From Protula sp. h YS-2021 (taxonomy: Eukaryota; Annelida; Polychaeta; Sabellida; Serpulidae): DNA of 64,000 nucleotides. Under the pieces are notes generated by a model. That model ran no database searches. It was given only the letters and a program-made list of their open reading frames with translations, and had not been told where the DNA came from. Location of the stretch: contig OX457028.1 of assembly GCA_949752745.1 (NCBI GenBank), positions 22,304,352 to 22,368,351 of the forward strand. The letters are read 5' to 3'. How positions within the stretch are numbered: position 1 is the first letter of the stretch; each line of letters begins with the position of its first letter. The position numbers and the translations under genes were made by a program. Below, piece by piece: positions 13,001 to 25,671 of the stretch.

Positions 13001-14262
13001 TGCTTGGACTCGAAGGAAATTCGAAGGCTTCAACGTGTGTATCGGCTGAATCTTAACCACAAAACCATTCTCTCCTGACAGTCTGCAGGTTTTCACACCA
13101 ATGCTATAACCATCAGAAAGTAACAGGTGCATTCAATCAACTCGCACCAATCTGCCCTGACGGCCTGCAGGTTTTCACACAAATGCTACAACCATCAGAA
13201 ATTGATACGCGCACTCACCCACCTCGTACCAATCTGCCCTGACGGCCTGCAGGTTTTCACACCAATGCTACAACCATCAGAAATTTATAAGCGCACTCAA
13301 TCAACTCGTACCAATCTGCCCTGACGGCCTGCAGGTTTTCACACCAATGCTATAACCATCAGAAATTTATACGCGCACTCACTCACTTCGTACCAATCTG
13401 CCCTGACGGCCTGCAGGTTTTCACACCAATGCTATAACCATCAGAAATTTATACGCGCACTCAATCAACTCGTACCAATCTGCCCTGACGGCCTGCAGGT
13501 TTTCACACCAATGCTATAACCATCAGAAATTTATACGCGCACTCACTCACTTCGTACCAATCTGCCCTGACGGCCTGCAGGTTTTCACACCAATGCTATA
13601 ACCATCAGAAATTGATACGCGCACTCACTCACTTCGCACCAATCTGCCCTGGCGGCCTGCAGGTTTTCACACCAATGCTATAACCATCAGAAATTTATAC
13701 GCGCACTCACTCAACTCGCACCAATCTGCCCTGGCGGCCTGCAGGTTTTCACACCAATGCTATAACCATCAGAAATTGATACGCGCACTCACTCACCTCG
13801 TACCAATCTGCCCTGACGGCCTGCAGGTTTTCACACCAATTCTACAACCATCAGAAATTGATACGCGCACTCACTCACCTCGTACCAATCTGCCCTGACG
13901 GCCTGCAGGTTTTCACACCAATGCTATAACCATCAGAAATTGATACGCGCACTCACTCACCTCGTGCCAATCTGCCCTGACGGCCTGCAGGTTTTCACAC
14001 CAATGCTATAGCCATCAGAAATTGATACGCGCACTCACTCACCTCGTGCCAATCTGCCCTGACGGCCTGCAGGTTTTCACACCAATGCTATAACCATCAG
14101 AAATTGATACGCGCACTCACTCACCTCGTACCAATCTGCCCTGACGGCCTGCAGGTTTTCACACCAATGCTATAACCATCAGAAAGTAACGAGCACACTC
14201 TCTCAGCTCTTACCAATCTGCACACAATCCGCAGGTTTCCACGCCAACACTCCGACCATCAA
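13001..14262. repeat. 82-bp satellite/minisatellite array, ~14 units
   Basis: 'gacggcctgcaggttttcac' recurs at exact 82-bp steps (for example 13,241, 13,323, 13,405) from about 13,080 to 14,180. Internal units differ at few positions (gata/ttta, cctcg/cttcg). The first (about 12,990-13,075) and last (about 14,210-14,262) units are strongly diverged, as expected when unequal exchange homogenises the middle of an array. 82 is not a multiple of three, so the array does not encode a repeated peptide. Confidence 0.95.
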
Positions 14263-15954
14263 ATCAACAAGCGTATCTGCTTAACGTTTTGTTAGCCTCA
14301 AATGGAGTCCTCGCATTCATTTTGCTACAATCCTGCAGTTTGGACACAGCGCTAGGAGTGTGAGCTCAAGCGCTCATGTTCACGCTTCTAAGAGAAAGGC
14401 AGTTGATTTGCATTTCCGATATCAAATGAGCTGTGATAAAGGGATTAGATGGGGGTGGGGTGTGGCGGGAGGGTTCAGTTTTGTAACACTTAACAACTTT
14501 ACTCTCTTCATGTCATTTTGCTTTCCTCAGCTTCCATACAGCTTTAAACCCTTTTTATTGATATTTTATGGTATGCCTTGCTTCATCGTTTTATGCAACT
14601 TGTATATTTGTAACTTAAAATCTTTTCTGTTTCAATTTCTTTCCTGATTCTAGCGGATAACAAAGTTTCGCTCTGAAAAATCTAGCCTGAAACAAAACTA
14701 TGCACGGCCCACATTGCTAATGAGAAACAAGAGATCTTTCGTCAGGCAGATCAGACAAATTATAACACTTTGGATTATTCATAAGAACTGAATCAAGCTT
14801 CAGCTTATCCAACAGCAACAGTCAAATAAATTATTAAACAAATTAACCGCCTTAAAAAACTGATCACACATCTTTATCTCCTCTGAATATGAAAAAAATG
14901 AAACAGCAAAAAATATAGTGAAATAACATCCAATCTAATCGGTCTGAAAATACTGAATGCATCTGCCGCTGCTAAAAAAGCTTTGCTTTAAAAAAGACGG
15001 ACAGGCAGGACATTTGGGCTGCTTACTTGTATCTAACGGCCTAGAAAGGAAGAAATGCTGATTAGTCGCTTCCTACGACATACACAGAGCGGACAGAGCA
15101 GTAAGGTTATTCCGAGATTACTGCCCTCATCCCCCTCAACCCAATGATATCTTACATGAAAGTTAATTAAAAAAACTAAAAAAATCAATAAATATAAAAA
15201 ACAGAACTTACGCGGAAAAATTAGATAACTGAGTGGGTTCCAAGACTGTGTTGTTTTGAAATCGCCAAAGACATGATCAAAAGCCTAATACTTCAGTCCC
15301 ATTTTCACACTTTTTCTGCTTGAGTTCTCTAAACTGTTGGCACAGAGTTCTGCATTTCATACAGTGAAAATGTAAAAATGTTGTATTATTAAGACACTGA
15401 TAAAAGTTGATCGTTATTCCTGTTATTCCTTTTGAGACATAAGATTCCTGTCATTATTTAAATTTTAATAACTCTCGATCATCGGTCAGTCCATCCGTTA
15501 ATCGGCTTTTCAAAGCCCTTCACCCTTATCGTTTATATGTCTCTGTCTAAATGAATGCCACACTCACCAACAAGGCAATCAAATCATGCCCAGAAACTTG
15601 TAAAGCTCCGTATGGAATGACATTTGAGTTTTTTACCAATAAATAAATAAATAATAAAAATACCCAAACAATAACCTAGCAACTTAACAAATTTTGAAAA
15701 ACAAGACTGTCCATCGACTAATGGCCCAGCTCACCAAACTGATGTCAGGATTTATAATAAAAAAATATGATCTTAACCAAACTTTCAAGACAGTGAGACT
15801 ATGCACCTACCGCCAGTCAAGATTTAAAAAATATTATTTATCGCCAGCGAACTGCAAAAAAAAATGCCGGTCACAGGCTCATTTCAATCCTTAGCACCGA
15901 AAAGAAAAAAAGGTGGCAGTGCTTTAAGATGAACAAAAAACAAAAACATTTACC
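14263..15954. other. AT-rich stretch, no gene seen
   Basis: A 95-codon plus-strand frame at 14,360-14,647 is hydrophobic toward its end but resembles translated T-rich DNA. No domain, repeat or RNA gene recognised. Confidence 0.4.
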
Positions 15955-16558
15955 ATGAGAAAGTCCAGCTGAGCCACTGTTCTTGGTCGGATATTGCTGA
16001 TAAGCCATACGAATCTTTATTAGTCCATATACTAGCTATATCTGAAATATCTTAGTATTTGGTAGAGATTTGTAGGCTAGAGAGTTCACAAGCGACATGT
16101 TAAGCAAACTTGATAATGGTACAAATAAGAAAATTTCCAAGCCCAGCTGAGCCATTGTCCTTGGTCGGATACGGCTCATATACAATAGGAATCTTTATTG
16201 CTCCATATAGCATCTATATCCGAAATATCTAAGTAAGTGGGAAATAATTGTAGGCTAGAGAGTGTTGACAAGCCACATGTTAAGAAAACTTGATAATGGA
16301 ACAAATATGAAAATTTCAAAGTCCAGCTGAGCCACTGTCCTTGGTCGGATATGGTTAAAAAACAATAGGGATCTTCATTGGTCCATATACAAGCTATATT
16401 TAAGATATCTAAGCGATTGGCACAAAAATTGTACGCTAGAGCGTGTTCACAAGGTAAGTGTTAACGGACGGACAGACGGATGGATGGACAGACAGTCGGA
16501 GGGAAGGCCGGACACGGCCATAGCAATAGCCTTCAGCCAATATTGGCTGAGGGCTAAA
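15955..16558. mobile_element. Pearl-like element, three ~180-bp units
   Basis: Three tandem units share 'ccagctgagccactgtcctt' and 'ggtcggata', and each ends in a 'gtaggctagagagtg' block. They are followed by a GGACGGACAGACGGATGG microsatellite (about 16,465-16,500) and a terminal hairpin in which TAGCCTTCAGCCAATATTGGCTGAGGGCTA folds back on itself. Same architecture as the other pearl-like elements but an unrelated core. Confidence 0.65.
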
Positions 16559-18104
16559 AAAGACAAAGAAAAAAAAACTAATGGCCACGTAGGTAGTAAT
16601 GTTCGCTGTGTTTAAAAAATTCAAGACAATAAGATGATATCCATTTGAAAAAATGGTTTTCGGTCAATGTTTCGCTAACATTTGGTGAAGGGACAAAAAT
16701 TAATGGCCAGTTGTATATTTATGCTCCCTGACTTTTCAGGGAGCATAACTTTTCAATACATTCTTAGGAGGAGATACATGTTCAGGAAAATTGGATTTTT
16801 GTCAACATTTATTGCTAATTTTTAGCGATTCACCAAAAAAATAACAGTAAGACTAGATACATTTTACGACAGTAAAGCCTTCTCTGACTTAGGTTTAGAT
16901 TTTAATAAAAGATTTTTTTTTTTGACTTACAGCCCCATTCCCCATTCAATCAAAATTTGATCACTTCTTCATTAAGATCCAATAAGAACATATTTTTTCG
17001 TCCATATTCCCAATGATTTAACTAAAAACAATTGTTTTTCGCTAATATTACCGCAAAAAAAAAAACAAAAAAACTTCAGAGATACAAAATTCAATTTTGT
17101 TAGCTCTCAGTCCAGCCATAGATTTAGCAAATTATTTAGTCAACCCCGTCTGGTGAAAACTCCAACGATACCGTGGCCCGTAAAAGTGGTGTTTGTTTGG
17201 TATTTAACGTTTCGTTCACCAATCCAGGATGGGTATATCAGGACGCACTTGCTAAAGAAACAAGTGGGGGGGGGGGGGGGGGAGGGAAAGAAGCAAGAAT
17301 GAGGAAGTAGTAAAAGAAGAATCATATTAAAAGGTCAAAAATTTTCATTACAATTTTCATTACATTTTCTTTATACATTAAACGTCCACAGGCTTGATCT
17401 GGACTTTCACCAATTAGATGCTGGATTCGAAAAAATACTTTCTAGACTTTTTTTTTGCCAATACAAAAAGAAATTACACATGAACTGTAGATTACACATC
17501 ACGGGCCTTCAAGCAAGAACTGCAAATAGTGTCGTACTGAACGCGAAATCGAGAAATAAATTATGGACTTGAAAAGCAAAAAAAAAAAAAAAAAAAAAAA
17601 AAACTATCGGTTTTTTCATGTATATGTTAATGTATCGGATGTTACAGTTTGCCGGCTTTTATATATAAACGCGCAAAATGTAGGGTGGCATACAGACTCG
17701 ATCCGAGTTAGCACAGTGCCGCGTCACACCACACTGCTAAAGCTACGTCTGATTGTAAAATTCTCACGGCTAAATACCAATTTTACTATAAAAACCAGAA
17801 ACTTGCATTTTTAATGCTCCTACAGGTTTAGCAAGAAATGCAAAATTACATCAAATTTGTGAAATTGCTTTCAAATTATTAAAGAAATCTCCTGCAGCTT
17901 TCATATGCATCAATCAAAAACCGGAATTGGTGCTATGACAGCTGCAAAATATCTTCGTTATCTGAGTAACACATGACACTCCATTACTCAATCCATGTCA
18001 AAGAACAATCGGTCGAACCATTTACCAGAGGGCATGATTTCAAGGGGCCAAGTTTTCACAGGCGGGCCACACAATTTTCAAAATGACCTTTTTGACTTTT
18101 TCCT
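16559..18104. other. Spacer with G run and A run
   Basis: A 16-base G run near 17,267-17,282 and an A run near 17,579-17,602 are the landmarks. A hairpin CTCCCTGACTTTTCAGGGAG lies at about 16,722-16,743. No gene recognised. Confidence 0.45.
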
Positions 18105-18195
18105 GAGCATCGATTGTATTGTATTGTTTTTTAGACCCCTTTCAACTGCTATGGTCATGTCGGGATCCCCCTGCCACATTATACTAAATGGGGCC
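18105..18195 (-). mobile_element. SINE 3' fragment
   Basis: It matches the 3' part of the SINE at 12,077-12,317 (tail ATTGTATTGTATTG, then 'cctttcaactgctatggtca' and 'gggatccccctgccacatta'). It stops abruptly near 18,195 without the tRNA-like head: a 5'-truncated copy. Confidence 0.8.
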
Positions 18196-18211
18196 CTGAC
18201 CATCGAAGCGG

Positions 18212-18212
<1 letters not shown>

Positions 18213-18267
<55 letters not shown>
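18213..18267. repeat. (TA)n microsatellite
   Basis: About 25 TA dinucleotides directly downstream of the SINE fragment. Confidence 0.95.
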
Positions 18268-18269
<2 letters not shown>

Positions 18270-18722
18270 TTAGGACCGTTGTGAATGCATAACACAGCAT
18301 AACTCTGCAGTTCCTCACCACCTGTCGTCACCGAGTCCCGCGCTTGATTCGTCGGAGACGCTTTGCCGACAGTGTTACTTCACCAAATCAATCACCTATC
18401 CACGGCAAGTGTGAATGAAATTTCCTCACCTCTCGGCGTCCACCTTCCCAAAGTGTCCAAGCGGAGGGCCAACACAGCGAGACAGAATTCATCAGTCATG
18501 AATGTTGAAATAGGCTTAAAGAATACTGTTGTTCCAAAAACATTGCACGTTGTTTCGCGAAAGAGCCGTTAGAAGAAAGGAGGAGAGCGAACATAGACAT
18601 ATAGCAGAAAGACTAACCACAACAAGAACAACAAATGAAATAAACAATATTAAATAGAAGAACACGGCTCAGTTCATTAGGAACTGAAAACATACTCCAC
18701 AAGTTACAATACTGGAACTAAT
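18268..18722. other. Spacer, no gene seen
   Basis: A 69-codon frame at 18,363-18,572 has no recognised domain. Confidence 0.4.
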
Positions 18723-19043
18723 GAAACAACATTTGTATGTATAATTTTTGAAAAAACATTTTTTTAATTCGACTAGCCATTAAAAATTCGCAAACAAACG
18801 GAGGTCAATATTAGATTTGCAAGCAGCTTGAAACCAAATTTAATTGCACAGATTATCAATGATCAATCTCGAAAAGAAATTTGAAACAACATTTGTATGT
18901 ATAATTTTTGAAAAAACATTTTTTTAATTCGACTAGCCATTAAAAATTCGCAAACAAACGGAGGTCAATATTAGATTTGCAAGCAGCTTGAAACCAAATT
19001 TACTTTCACAGATTATCAATGATCAATCTCGAAAAGAAATTTT
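18723..19043. repeat. Tandem duplication, two 160-bp copies
   Basis: The block starting 'gaaacaacatttgtatgtat' at 18,723 is repeated from 18,883 with only a few changes. Confidence 0.9.
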
Positions 19044-19420
19044 AAAGTTAAAAAAAAAAACAAACCCAGTAAGACAAAATTACAGCCTACGTATTAGATA
19101 AGGAAAAAAAAGCAAGACACAGAGAAAGGCAATACAATCACACTGTTACTGAATTAGACTCTAAATAAAAAAAAGCTAACGGCAACAAAACTTCGACATC
19201 TCTACACAAGTTTAATTGAGGTTAAAAAACATTGTTTTGTTGCTGTTTCTCCAATACAAATCTTGGTGAAAACAATTGACTGAATCTATCAAATGAATGA
19301 AGTGCAAAGCTATAATCGGGTTTTAAGACTTTCAAGAGCCACAGTTATGTTTGATTCTGTGTATGAAGAGAGAAAGATTTCTCATTTTGACATAAAACTA
19401 ACGATTTTTAATGGCCCCAC

Positions 19421-20790
19421 ATGTGAAAAGCAACCAGCACATACATGCACCGATCAGAAAAAAGGAAAAAACAAACAAAAAAAACAAAAAAGCGGCAAGA
19501 CAACAGTAAATAAAATTAAAGCCACAACCAAAACAACGCAGAAACACGGAGCAAGACGATCCATCTCGTGGATAGACAACCACGAAAAGATGATCGAAGC
19601 ACCAAAGACAGATCCATCTGTGGGATCTAAATAGCTGCACAATGCTAAATAGCAGCAATAGCTGCACAATGATAACCAAATTCAGAATATCTCCAAAATT
19701 CTAAGTTTTAAAATGCATTTCGGATAAACCCCTTGCAACGCAAAAGTTAAGCCATGCCTTGAAGAAATATCTTGAAAAACATACCGACACTCTTCCCGAC
19801 ACATTCAAAGAGATGACAGACAAGCCACAGGCCATACTGGTATAATGTGCGACCCCTTTTCCCGCGCAGGATCCCACAGTGCTTCAGCAGCGAACTCTGC
19901 ACCCGGAACGCACTATGGAAGGCACGCTGAACGTACACGTTAGCATGCACGAGTTCAGGAACTTTAACACACTGACCTGAAAACTTGACTGACAACCCTC
20001 AGTAAACATGACCGAAGAAAATGTCGGACTGTTTCACTAGACCCCCTTCAATACCTGGCCGAACTCAGGAGCAACATGAAAGCTTACCGAATACATTTCA
20101 AATCTTTGACTTTGCCCATAATTCCGAAGGTTGACGTGCAAAGCACAACAACTGCCACCGCTGTCTCATCAAGGTACACCGCAGAAATGCAACGCGAGCA
20201 AAGACAGATCCATCCCCAGGATCTGACATCCAACGAGTATTGGTGGTTCCAAATGGAAAGCTAACCAACACATACAGGCACAAAAAACCCTGCAAGACAA
20301 AAGTCCCGAACCCAACCAAAAACAACAAGCAAGAAAACACAGCGCCGGTGGATTCTCCCGAAACGTGTCACCCGAGCCTATTTCGTAAAAGCCCGGCATG
20401 TTAAGACAGAACCCCTGCATTTCCTAACCTGCAGCCCAGACAGGAACGAGAACTTTGCCATGCCACGAGACACCCGCAACTAAATTGCGGGCACGGAAAA
20501 AGACGATCCATCTCGCGGATAGACAACCATGAGATGATCGAAGCACCAAAGAAAACCTGAATCTGAATCTGAAACCCAAACAGTGTTGGTGGTTCCAAAT
20601 GGAAAGCCAGCCAATACATAAAGACACCGATGTGCCCGAATAAAATACCCTACAGGAGAACAGTAGGGTTTCAGTGCCGGATGGTTCTGCCGAAACATGT
20701 CACCCGAGCTTTTTTCGTAAAAAGCCCGGCATGTTAAGACAGAACCCATGCATTTCCTAAGCTGCAGCCCGGACAGGAATGGCATCAACC
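19421..20790. repeat. Diverged direct repeats of ~330 bp
   Basis: 'gacgatccatctcg(t/c)ggatag' followed by 'acaacca' and 'gatgatcgaagcaccaaag' occurs near 19,556 and 20,502. 'ttggtggttccaaatggaaa' occurs near 20,239 and 20,585. 'catgttaagacagaaccc' with 'tgcatttcctaa' occurs near 20,398 and 20,729. Together they describe two to three copies of one unit. The opposite-strand frames through it do not resemble proteins. Confidence 0.65.
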
Positions 20791-20829
20791 ACAGAAAAGA
20801 AAACAAATACCCTGTGCCATTATAAATGC

Positions 20830-21440
20830 TGTGACAACTCTTGCGCAAGAATATCTCTGAATCCCCGTGTGAAGGCTAGCCACGTGAATACTCGCCGTGT
20901 GGAGACTCGGGGTGTGAAGGCTCGTCGTATGGGGACTCGGTGGGTGAAGTCTCGCCGTGTGAAGACTGTACAGGTACACGTATGATGCTGCCCCCATTGT
21001 GCTGTAGTGACAAAAGTGAAGTGGAGCCCAACTCCTCAGTCTTCTGAACTCGGTGAATATCACATGTGTACAGCTCTGAAATGAAATTGAACGCTTGTTA
21101 TTACACGTTAGCCGATACACTCGACTCCGAACCCAGGAAGCCTCGCTTGTCGGGGTAGGGCTGTTCCCACAATGCCCAAAGCTGCAGCGACTACCACGAC
21201 CTCAAGACAGGGAGGGGCACTCGCGTACCAACTGGTCACCATGCATGTCCATGACCCGGGAGGGGAGGGGGGGGGTGAGAGGGCACTCATGTACCAACTG
21301 GTCACCATGCGTGTCCATGACTATAAAATAATGCCTAAACGCAGAGTGCTAATTTTGAAATAATACTCGATTTTTTAACCAAACAGCGATCGCGTCTGGC
21401 TTCAAAATTAACCCCCCCCCCCCCCCGTCTCCTCGTTTTG
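20830..21440. repeat. Dispersed repeat with 15-bp minisatellite, copy 1
   Basis: A 'gtgtgaaggctcgcc'-type 15-bp minisatellite (20,868-20,975) is followed by spacer, then 'gtaccaactggtcaccatgc' twice (about 21,226 and 21,289), an AT-rich block and a C run (21,413-21,427). The same order occurs at 26,380-27,060, so this is one repeat family. A 5-codon period makes the opposite strand look like (SLHTP)n, which is not taken as coding. Confidence 0.6.
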
Positions 21441-21449
21441 TTTTGTTTT

Positions 21450-21572
21450 GTAGTGTTTTTTTCATAGAAGCTACATACCAAGTTTCATTAATATCCTTGC
21501 GGCAGTTTTTAAGTTATCGTGTTAACAAGCTGTTGATGACCAACCGACAGACCGACACGCGTTCGATCGTAT
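21450..21572. mobile_element. Fragment of the 1-1225 pearl-like family
   Basis: One partial core unit (AAGCTACATACCAAGTTTCA and ATCGTGTTAACAAGC), then 'gaccaaccgacagaccgaca' and 'cgcgttcgatcg', closely matching 1065-1185. The terminal hairpin is missing. Confidence 0.7.
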
Positions 21573-21574
21573 GT

Positions 21575-21850
21575 AGACCTGTGGAGTCGGTTCTAAGGCA
21601 GAGACGACCCCGTGTAACGTGGGTGACCTACGAAGTCGTTGCTAAAGCAGAGACACGACCCCCGTGGAAGACCTAGGAAATCGGTGCTGAGGCAGAGACA
21701 CAATCCCCCGTGTAGCGCGGATGGCCTATGAAATCGGTGCTAAGGCAGAAACACGATCCCCCCGATTACGGCGGATGATATATGATATCGGTGCTAAGGT
21801 AGAGACACGACCACCCGTGTAGGGCGGATGACCTATGATATCGCTGCGAA
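21575..21850. repeat. Minisatellite, five ~58-60-bp units
   Basis: 'atcggtgctaaggcagagac' with variants recurs five times, each followed by a 'gtgtag.gcggatga' block. Confidence 0.75.
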
Positions 21851-22283
21851 TGCCGGTTTGCAAAATATCATACTACTGCTACCACCATCGCGTTTTTTTT
21901 TCCACAATTATAAGTTTTACCAATTTAAACTTTGATAAAGCTGTTTTTTTATTTAAAAAAAATTATTTTGGCAATTTTCATTATCGGTTCTAACCGTCTG
22001 TGAAATTTTAAAACAATCCGACAAAAAGTTTTGGAGACACAAGCGTGGACATGTTCGATTACGCGCACAAAATCATGTCAAAACGCTAAGCATACTAAAC
22101 TACTAACTAGAGCAGCCAGTGCACACAAAACATATGAGTACAGGCTTATATCACACACTTTCAATCGACACCTATTAAATTTCTTGTTTTTGTAAATAAA
22201 AACAATGTCTCCCCAACCAAACTCACAAACATAATCATAATTCACTGTCAAAAAATAAACAAAACAAGTATGTCGGTAAAACT

Positions 22284-22727
22284 GACTAAGTCCCCCCGCA
22301 GGCGTGCAATCACAGGATTTCAATACGACAAACACCTACTGAATAGGTCAATTGTGTGGAATTTTCAGAGTTTTCCCATTTTCGCAATTCTTGCGAGATT
22401 TTCAAAACGGTCCCTCGTTGGACAGCTCCACTATATAGTCTTTGCATGTGTAAAAGAATAATTGATTCCCTTCAATGGTTACGGAGAAACAATCACCCAC
22501 TGAATATGTCAATTGTGTGGAATTTTCAAAGTTTTTCCATTTTCCCAATTTTTGCGAAAATCTCAAAATAACCCCTCGATGCACAGATTTACTACATAGT
22601 CTTTGCATGAGCAAGAGAACAATTGAACCGGTTCAGTGATTACTGAGAGGTAGCGCCGACAACAAAGTGTCGACGGACAGAGGGACGGACGGACCCGCTT
22701 CGCGCTAGGCGGCGGCGGGGGACTAAC
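22284..22727. mobile_element. Pearl-like element with CTAAGTCCCCC / GGGGGACTAA ends
   Basis: Two tandem ~175-bp units ('caattgtgtggaattttca', 'actatatagtctttgcatg') are followed by a short GGACGGAC microsatellite. The right end GGCGGCGGGGGACTAA is inverted relative to the left end GACTAAGTCCCCCCGC. A one-unit copy lies at 27,101-27,389. Confidence 0.65.
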
Positions 22728-23065
22728 AAGTAGGCTAGTTGTGCAAGGTTTCATGAAACGCCACCGCATTTGAATTATTTCTTAATTGGCATAAACTACA
22801 GACCACACGCAAATCGCAACGTTAAAAAACAGTCCCAAGTATTTCTGAAACTAGATGCTGTCAGAGAGCAGCAATATCCCCCGTGAAACCCTAAATATTA
22901 CCCCTATGCAATATCTAAGCTAATGGATTACCATTGACAGGAAACTGGACACCCTTCCTTGAACGACAAATCAACAATACTACAAACTGTCTTTGAACAG
23001 ATATAACCCGAATCTATTTTTTATTAATCTAATGTAAAGCATTTTTTCAGGCTAGATAAAAACGT
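22728..23065. other. Spacer, no gene seen
   Basis: No repeat or domain recognised. Confidence 0.4.
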
Positions 23066-23397
23066 CCGTTCATATAGTGGTGCCCACGAAGTCCACTCCG
23101 TTTGCATATATGTCGATTTATGACGATTTTTAAAAGCCTGTCATTTTGTCAATTTTGCTTCGATCAAACTGAAACCTTGACGTTGCACATCTTTATACCC
23201 TATATGTTGCCTATATGAAATATGAAAGCTGAATTATGCTTCGTTGATATAGAAGTGGTGTCCACAAAGTCCTTAGCTTGAACAGGGGACGGACGGACGG
23301 ACGGACGGACGGACAGACGGACGGACGGACAGACGGACGGACGGACAGACGGACGGACAATCTCAAACCTATATCCCTCCGTTTCACGGGGGATAAC
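23066..23397. mobile_element. Pearl-like element, one core unit
   Basis: One ~180-bp unit (TTCATATAGTGGTGCCCACG through GAAGTGGTGTCCACAAAGTC) is followed by a long GGACGGACAGAC microsatellite (23,287-23,360) and the tail 'tatccctccgtttcacgggg' + GATAAC. The same element recurs with four units at 23,563. Confidence 0.75.
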
Positions 23398-23562
23398 AAA
23401 TGCATTTCATTATATACCGTATGAAAATGCTATACGCATGAAATCGTGTAGCATTTCCAATCACCCGTATCATGACATATGACAACTGAAATTATAATTA
23501 GCTTTAGGATAAAAATCATTTAAAAATATTACTCACCTAATGCGCTTTAAGAACAAATTAAC

Positions 23563-24435
23563 GTCCGTTCATATAGTGGTGCCCACGAAGTCCACTCCGT
23601 TTGCATATATGTCGATTTATGACGATTTTTAAAAGCCTGTCATTTTGTCAACTTTGCTTCGATCAAACTGAAACCTTGACGTTGCACATCTTTATACCCT
23701 ATATGTTGCCTATATGAAATATGAAAGCTGAATTAAACTTCGTTGATATAGAAGTGGTGTCCACAAAGTCCTATACATGTGCACATATGTCTATTTTCGA
23801 CGATTTTCAAAAGCCTGTCAATTTGTCAATTTTGCTTCGATCAAACTGAAACCTTAACGTTGCACATCTTTATACCCTATATTTTGCCTATATGAAATAT
23901 GAAAGCTGAATTATGCTTCGTTGATATAGAAGTGGCGTCCACAAAGTCCTACACATGTGCACATATGTCTATTTTCGACGATTTTCAAAAGCCTGTCAAT
24001 TTGTCAATTTTGCTTCGATCAAACTGAAACCTTGACGTTGCACATCTTTATACCCTATATTTTGCCTGTATGAAATATGAAAGCTGAATTATGCTTCGTT
24101 GATATAGAAGTGGTGTCCACAAAGTCCTATACATGTGCACATATGTCTATTTTCGACGATTCTCAAAAGCCTGTCAATTTGTCAATTTTGCTTCGATCAA
24201 ACTGAAACCTTGACGTTGCACATCTTTATACCCTATATTTTGCCTGTATGAAATATGAAAGCTGAATTATGCTTCGTTGATATAGAAGTGGTGTCCACAA
24301 AGTCCTTAGCTTGAAGAGGGGACGGACGGACGGACAGACGGACGGACAGACGGACGGACGGACGGACAGACGGACGGACGGACAGACGGACGGACAATCT
24401 CAAATTTATATCCCTCCGTTTCACGGGGGATAACA
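23563..24435. mobile_element. Pearl-like element, four core units
   Basis: Four tandem ~180-bp units match the core at 23,066. They end in the same GGACGGAC microsatellite (24,320-24,395) and 'cctccgtttcacgggggata'. Unit number differs from the neighbour copy (4 versus 1), while the 3' tail is near-identical. Confidence 0.8.
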
Positions 24436-24469
24436 AAGGTCGAATGCATAAATGTAAATACCACGTAGT

Positions 24470-25271
24470 AGCGGCCACACAAACATCGTCTCACGGCTAA
24501 GTTCAAGCCAAAAATTCACAATTTTGACAATTTCCCACGACGTTAACTTTTAGCCGATTTTGACAATAATGCTACGTTGCACATCTTCATTATATATATT
24601 TTCACCATGCAAGCTTTCGGGTTCCTAAGACAATCACTTCTATGAGAAGTCGGCCGGTCAAAACGTGGTCTCAAGGCTAAGTTCAAGCCAAAAATTCACC
24701 ATTTTTAACAATTTCCGATCGTCAATTTTTGGCAGATTTTGACAATAATGCCACGTTACACATCTTCAATATGTATATTTTCACCAAGCAAGGTTTCAGG
24801 TTCCTATAACATACCCTTCTATGAGAAGTCGGCCGGACAAAACATCGTCTCACGGCTAAGTTCAAGCCAAAGATTCAGCATTTTTGGCAATTTCCCACGA
24901 CGTCAATTTTTGGCCGATTTTGGCAATAATGCCACGTTACACATCTTCAATATGTATATTTTCACCAAGCAAGGTTTCAGGTTCCTATAACATACCCTTC
25001 TATGAGAAGTTGGCTGGTCAAAACGTCGTCTCACGGCTAAGTTCAAGCCAAAGATTCGCAATTTTTGACAATTTCCAACGACGTTAATTTTTGGCCGATT
25101 TTGACAATAATGCCACGTTGCACATCTTCAATATATATATTTTACCATGCTAGGTTTCAGGTTCCTATGACATACCCTTCTATGAGAAGTCGGCCGAACA
25201 AAACTTAGTATTTTTTGCGGACAGACAGACGGACCAACTCATAACTATATCCCTCCGTTTCACGGGGGATA
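24470..25271. mobile_element. Pearl-like element, four units of a different core
   Basis: Four tandem ~180-bp units carry 'ctcacggctaagttcaagcc', 'gacaataatgccacgtt' and 'ctatgagaagtcggccgg'. The microsatellite is short (GACAGACAGACGGACC) but the tail 'tatccctccgtttcacgggg' is the same as in the elements at 23.4 and 24.4 kb. Confidence 0.75.
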
Positions 25272-25392
25272 ATTACCGGAAAATCCCGAGAAAAGAACAA
25301 ACAAAATGAGATCACATCACTGGGTCAGCCTAACACTAAAAGTGAAACGTCCAGGCAGAGCGGTTGTCATTAGCGTCTGTGTACATTGTACT

Positions 25393-25572
25393 TTATTTCA
25401 TATTTTTCTCAAGAAATAACATCTTGTGCACATGACGCCATTTGAGGCTTGACCCGCGATGCTGTGACGATGTATCCCCTGCAGTAGAGGACACCCTTTC
25501 AGATGGAACGCTCGTACTCGGAATGCATAATATGTATTTCGCAAGGATTGACAGTACCGGAAACATTCCTTC
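25393..25572 (-). pseudogene. hAT-superfamily transposase C-terminal (dimerisation) remnant
   Basis: The last ~59 codons of a minus-strand frame read FPVLSILAKYILCIPSTSVP and SERVSSTAGD, then a basic segment and a final MLFLEKN. This is the diagnostic hAT C-terminal dimerisation signature (P-L..lA..iL.ip.tSvpSER.FS.aG...). Only this tail is recognisable; upstream codons run into GC-rich non-homologous sequence and no DDE catalytic domain is nearby. It could be a fossil or the last exon of a domesticated gene; fossil is more likely given the missing Phe in the normally conserved 'FSTAG'. Confidence 0.78.
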
Positions 25573-25671
25573 TTGTCCTTGCAAGATTCTTATGGCAGAA
25601 AAATCATGTAATGTCTCATAAAAACGAGTTGCAGAAAAATGCAAACTTGTGAACAAAAAAAAATATACACA

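Noticed and set aside
13127..13324. Open frame across the 82-bp array
   Set aside because: 82 is not a multiple of three, so frames shift each unit.
13001..14262. CRISPR-like array
   Set aside because: Whole units are repeated without unique spacers; eukaryotic satellite instead.
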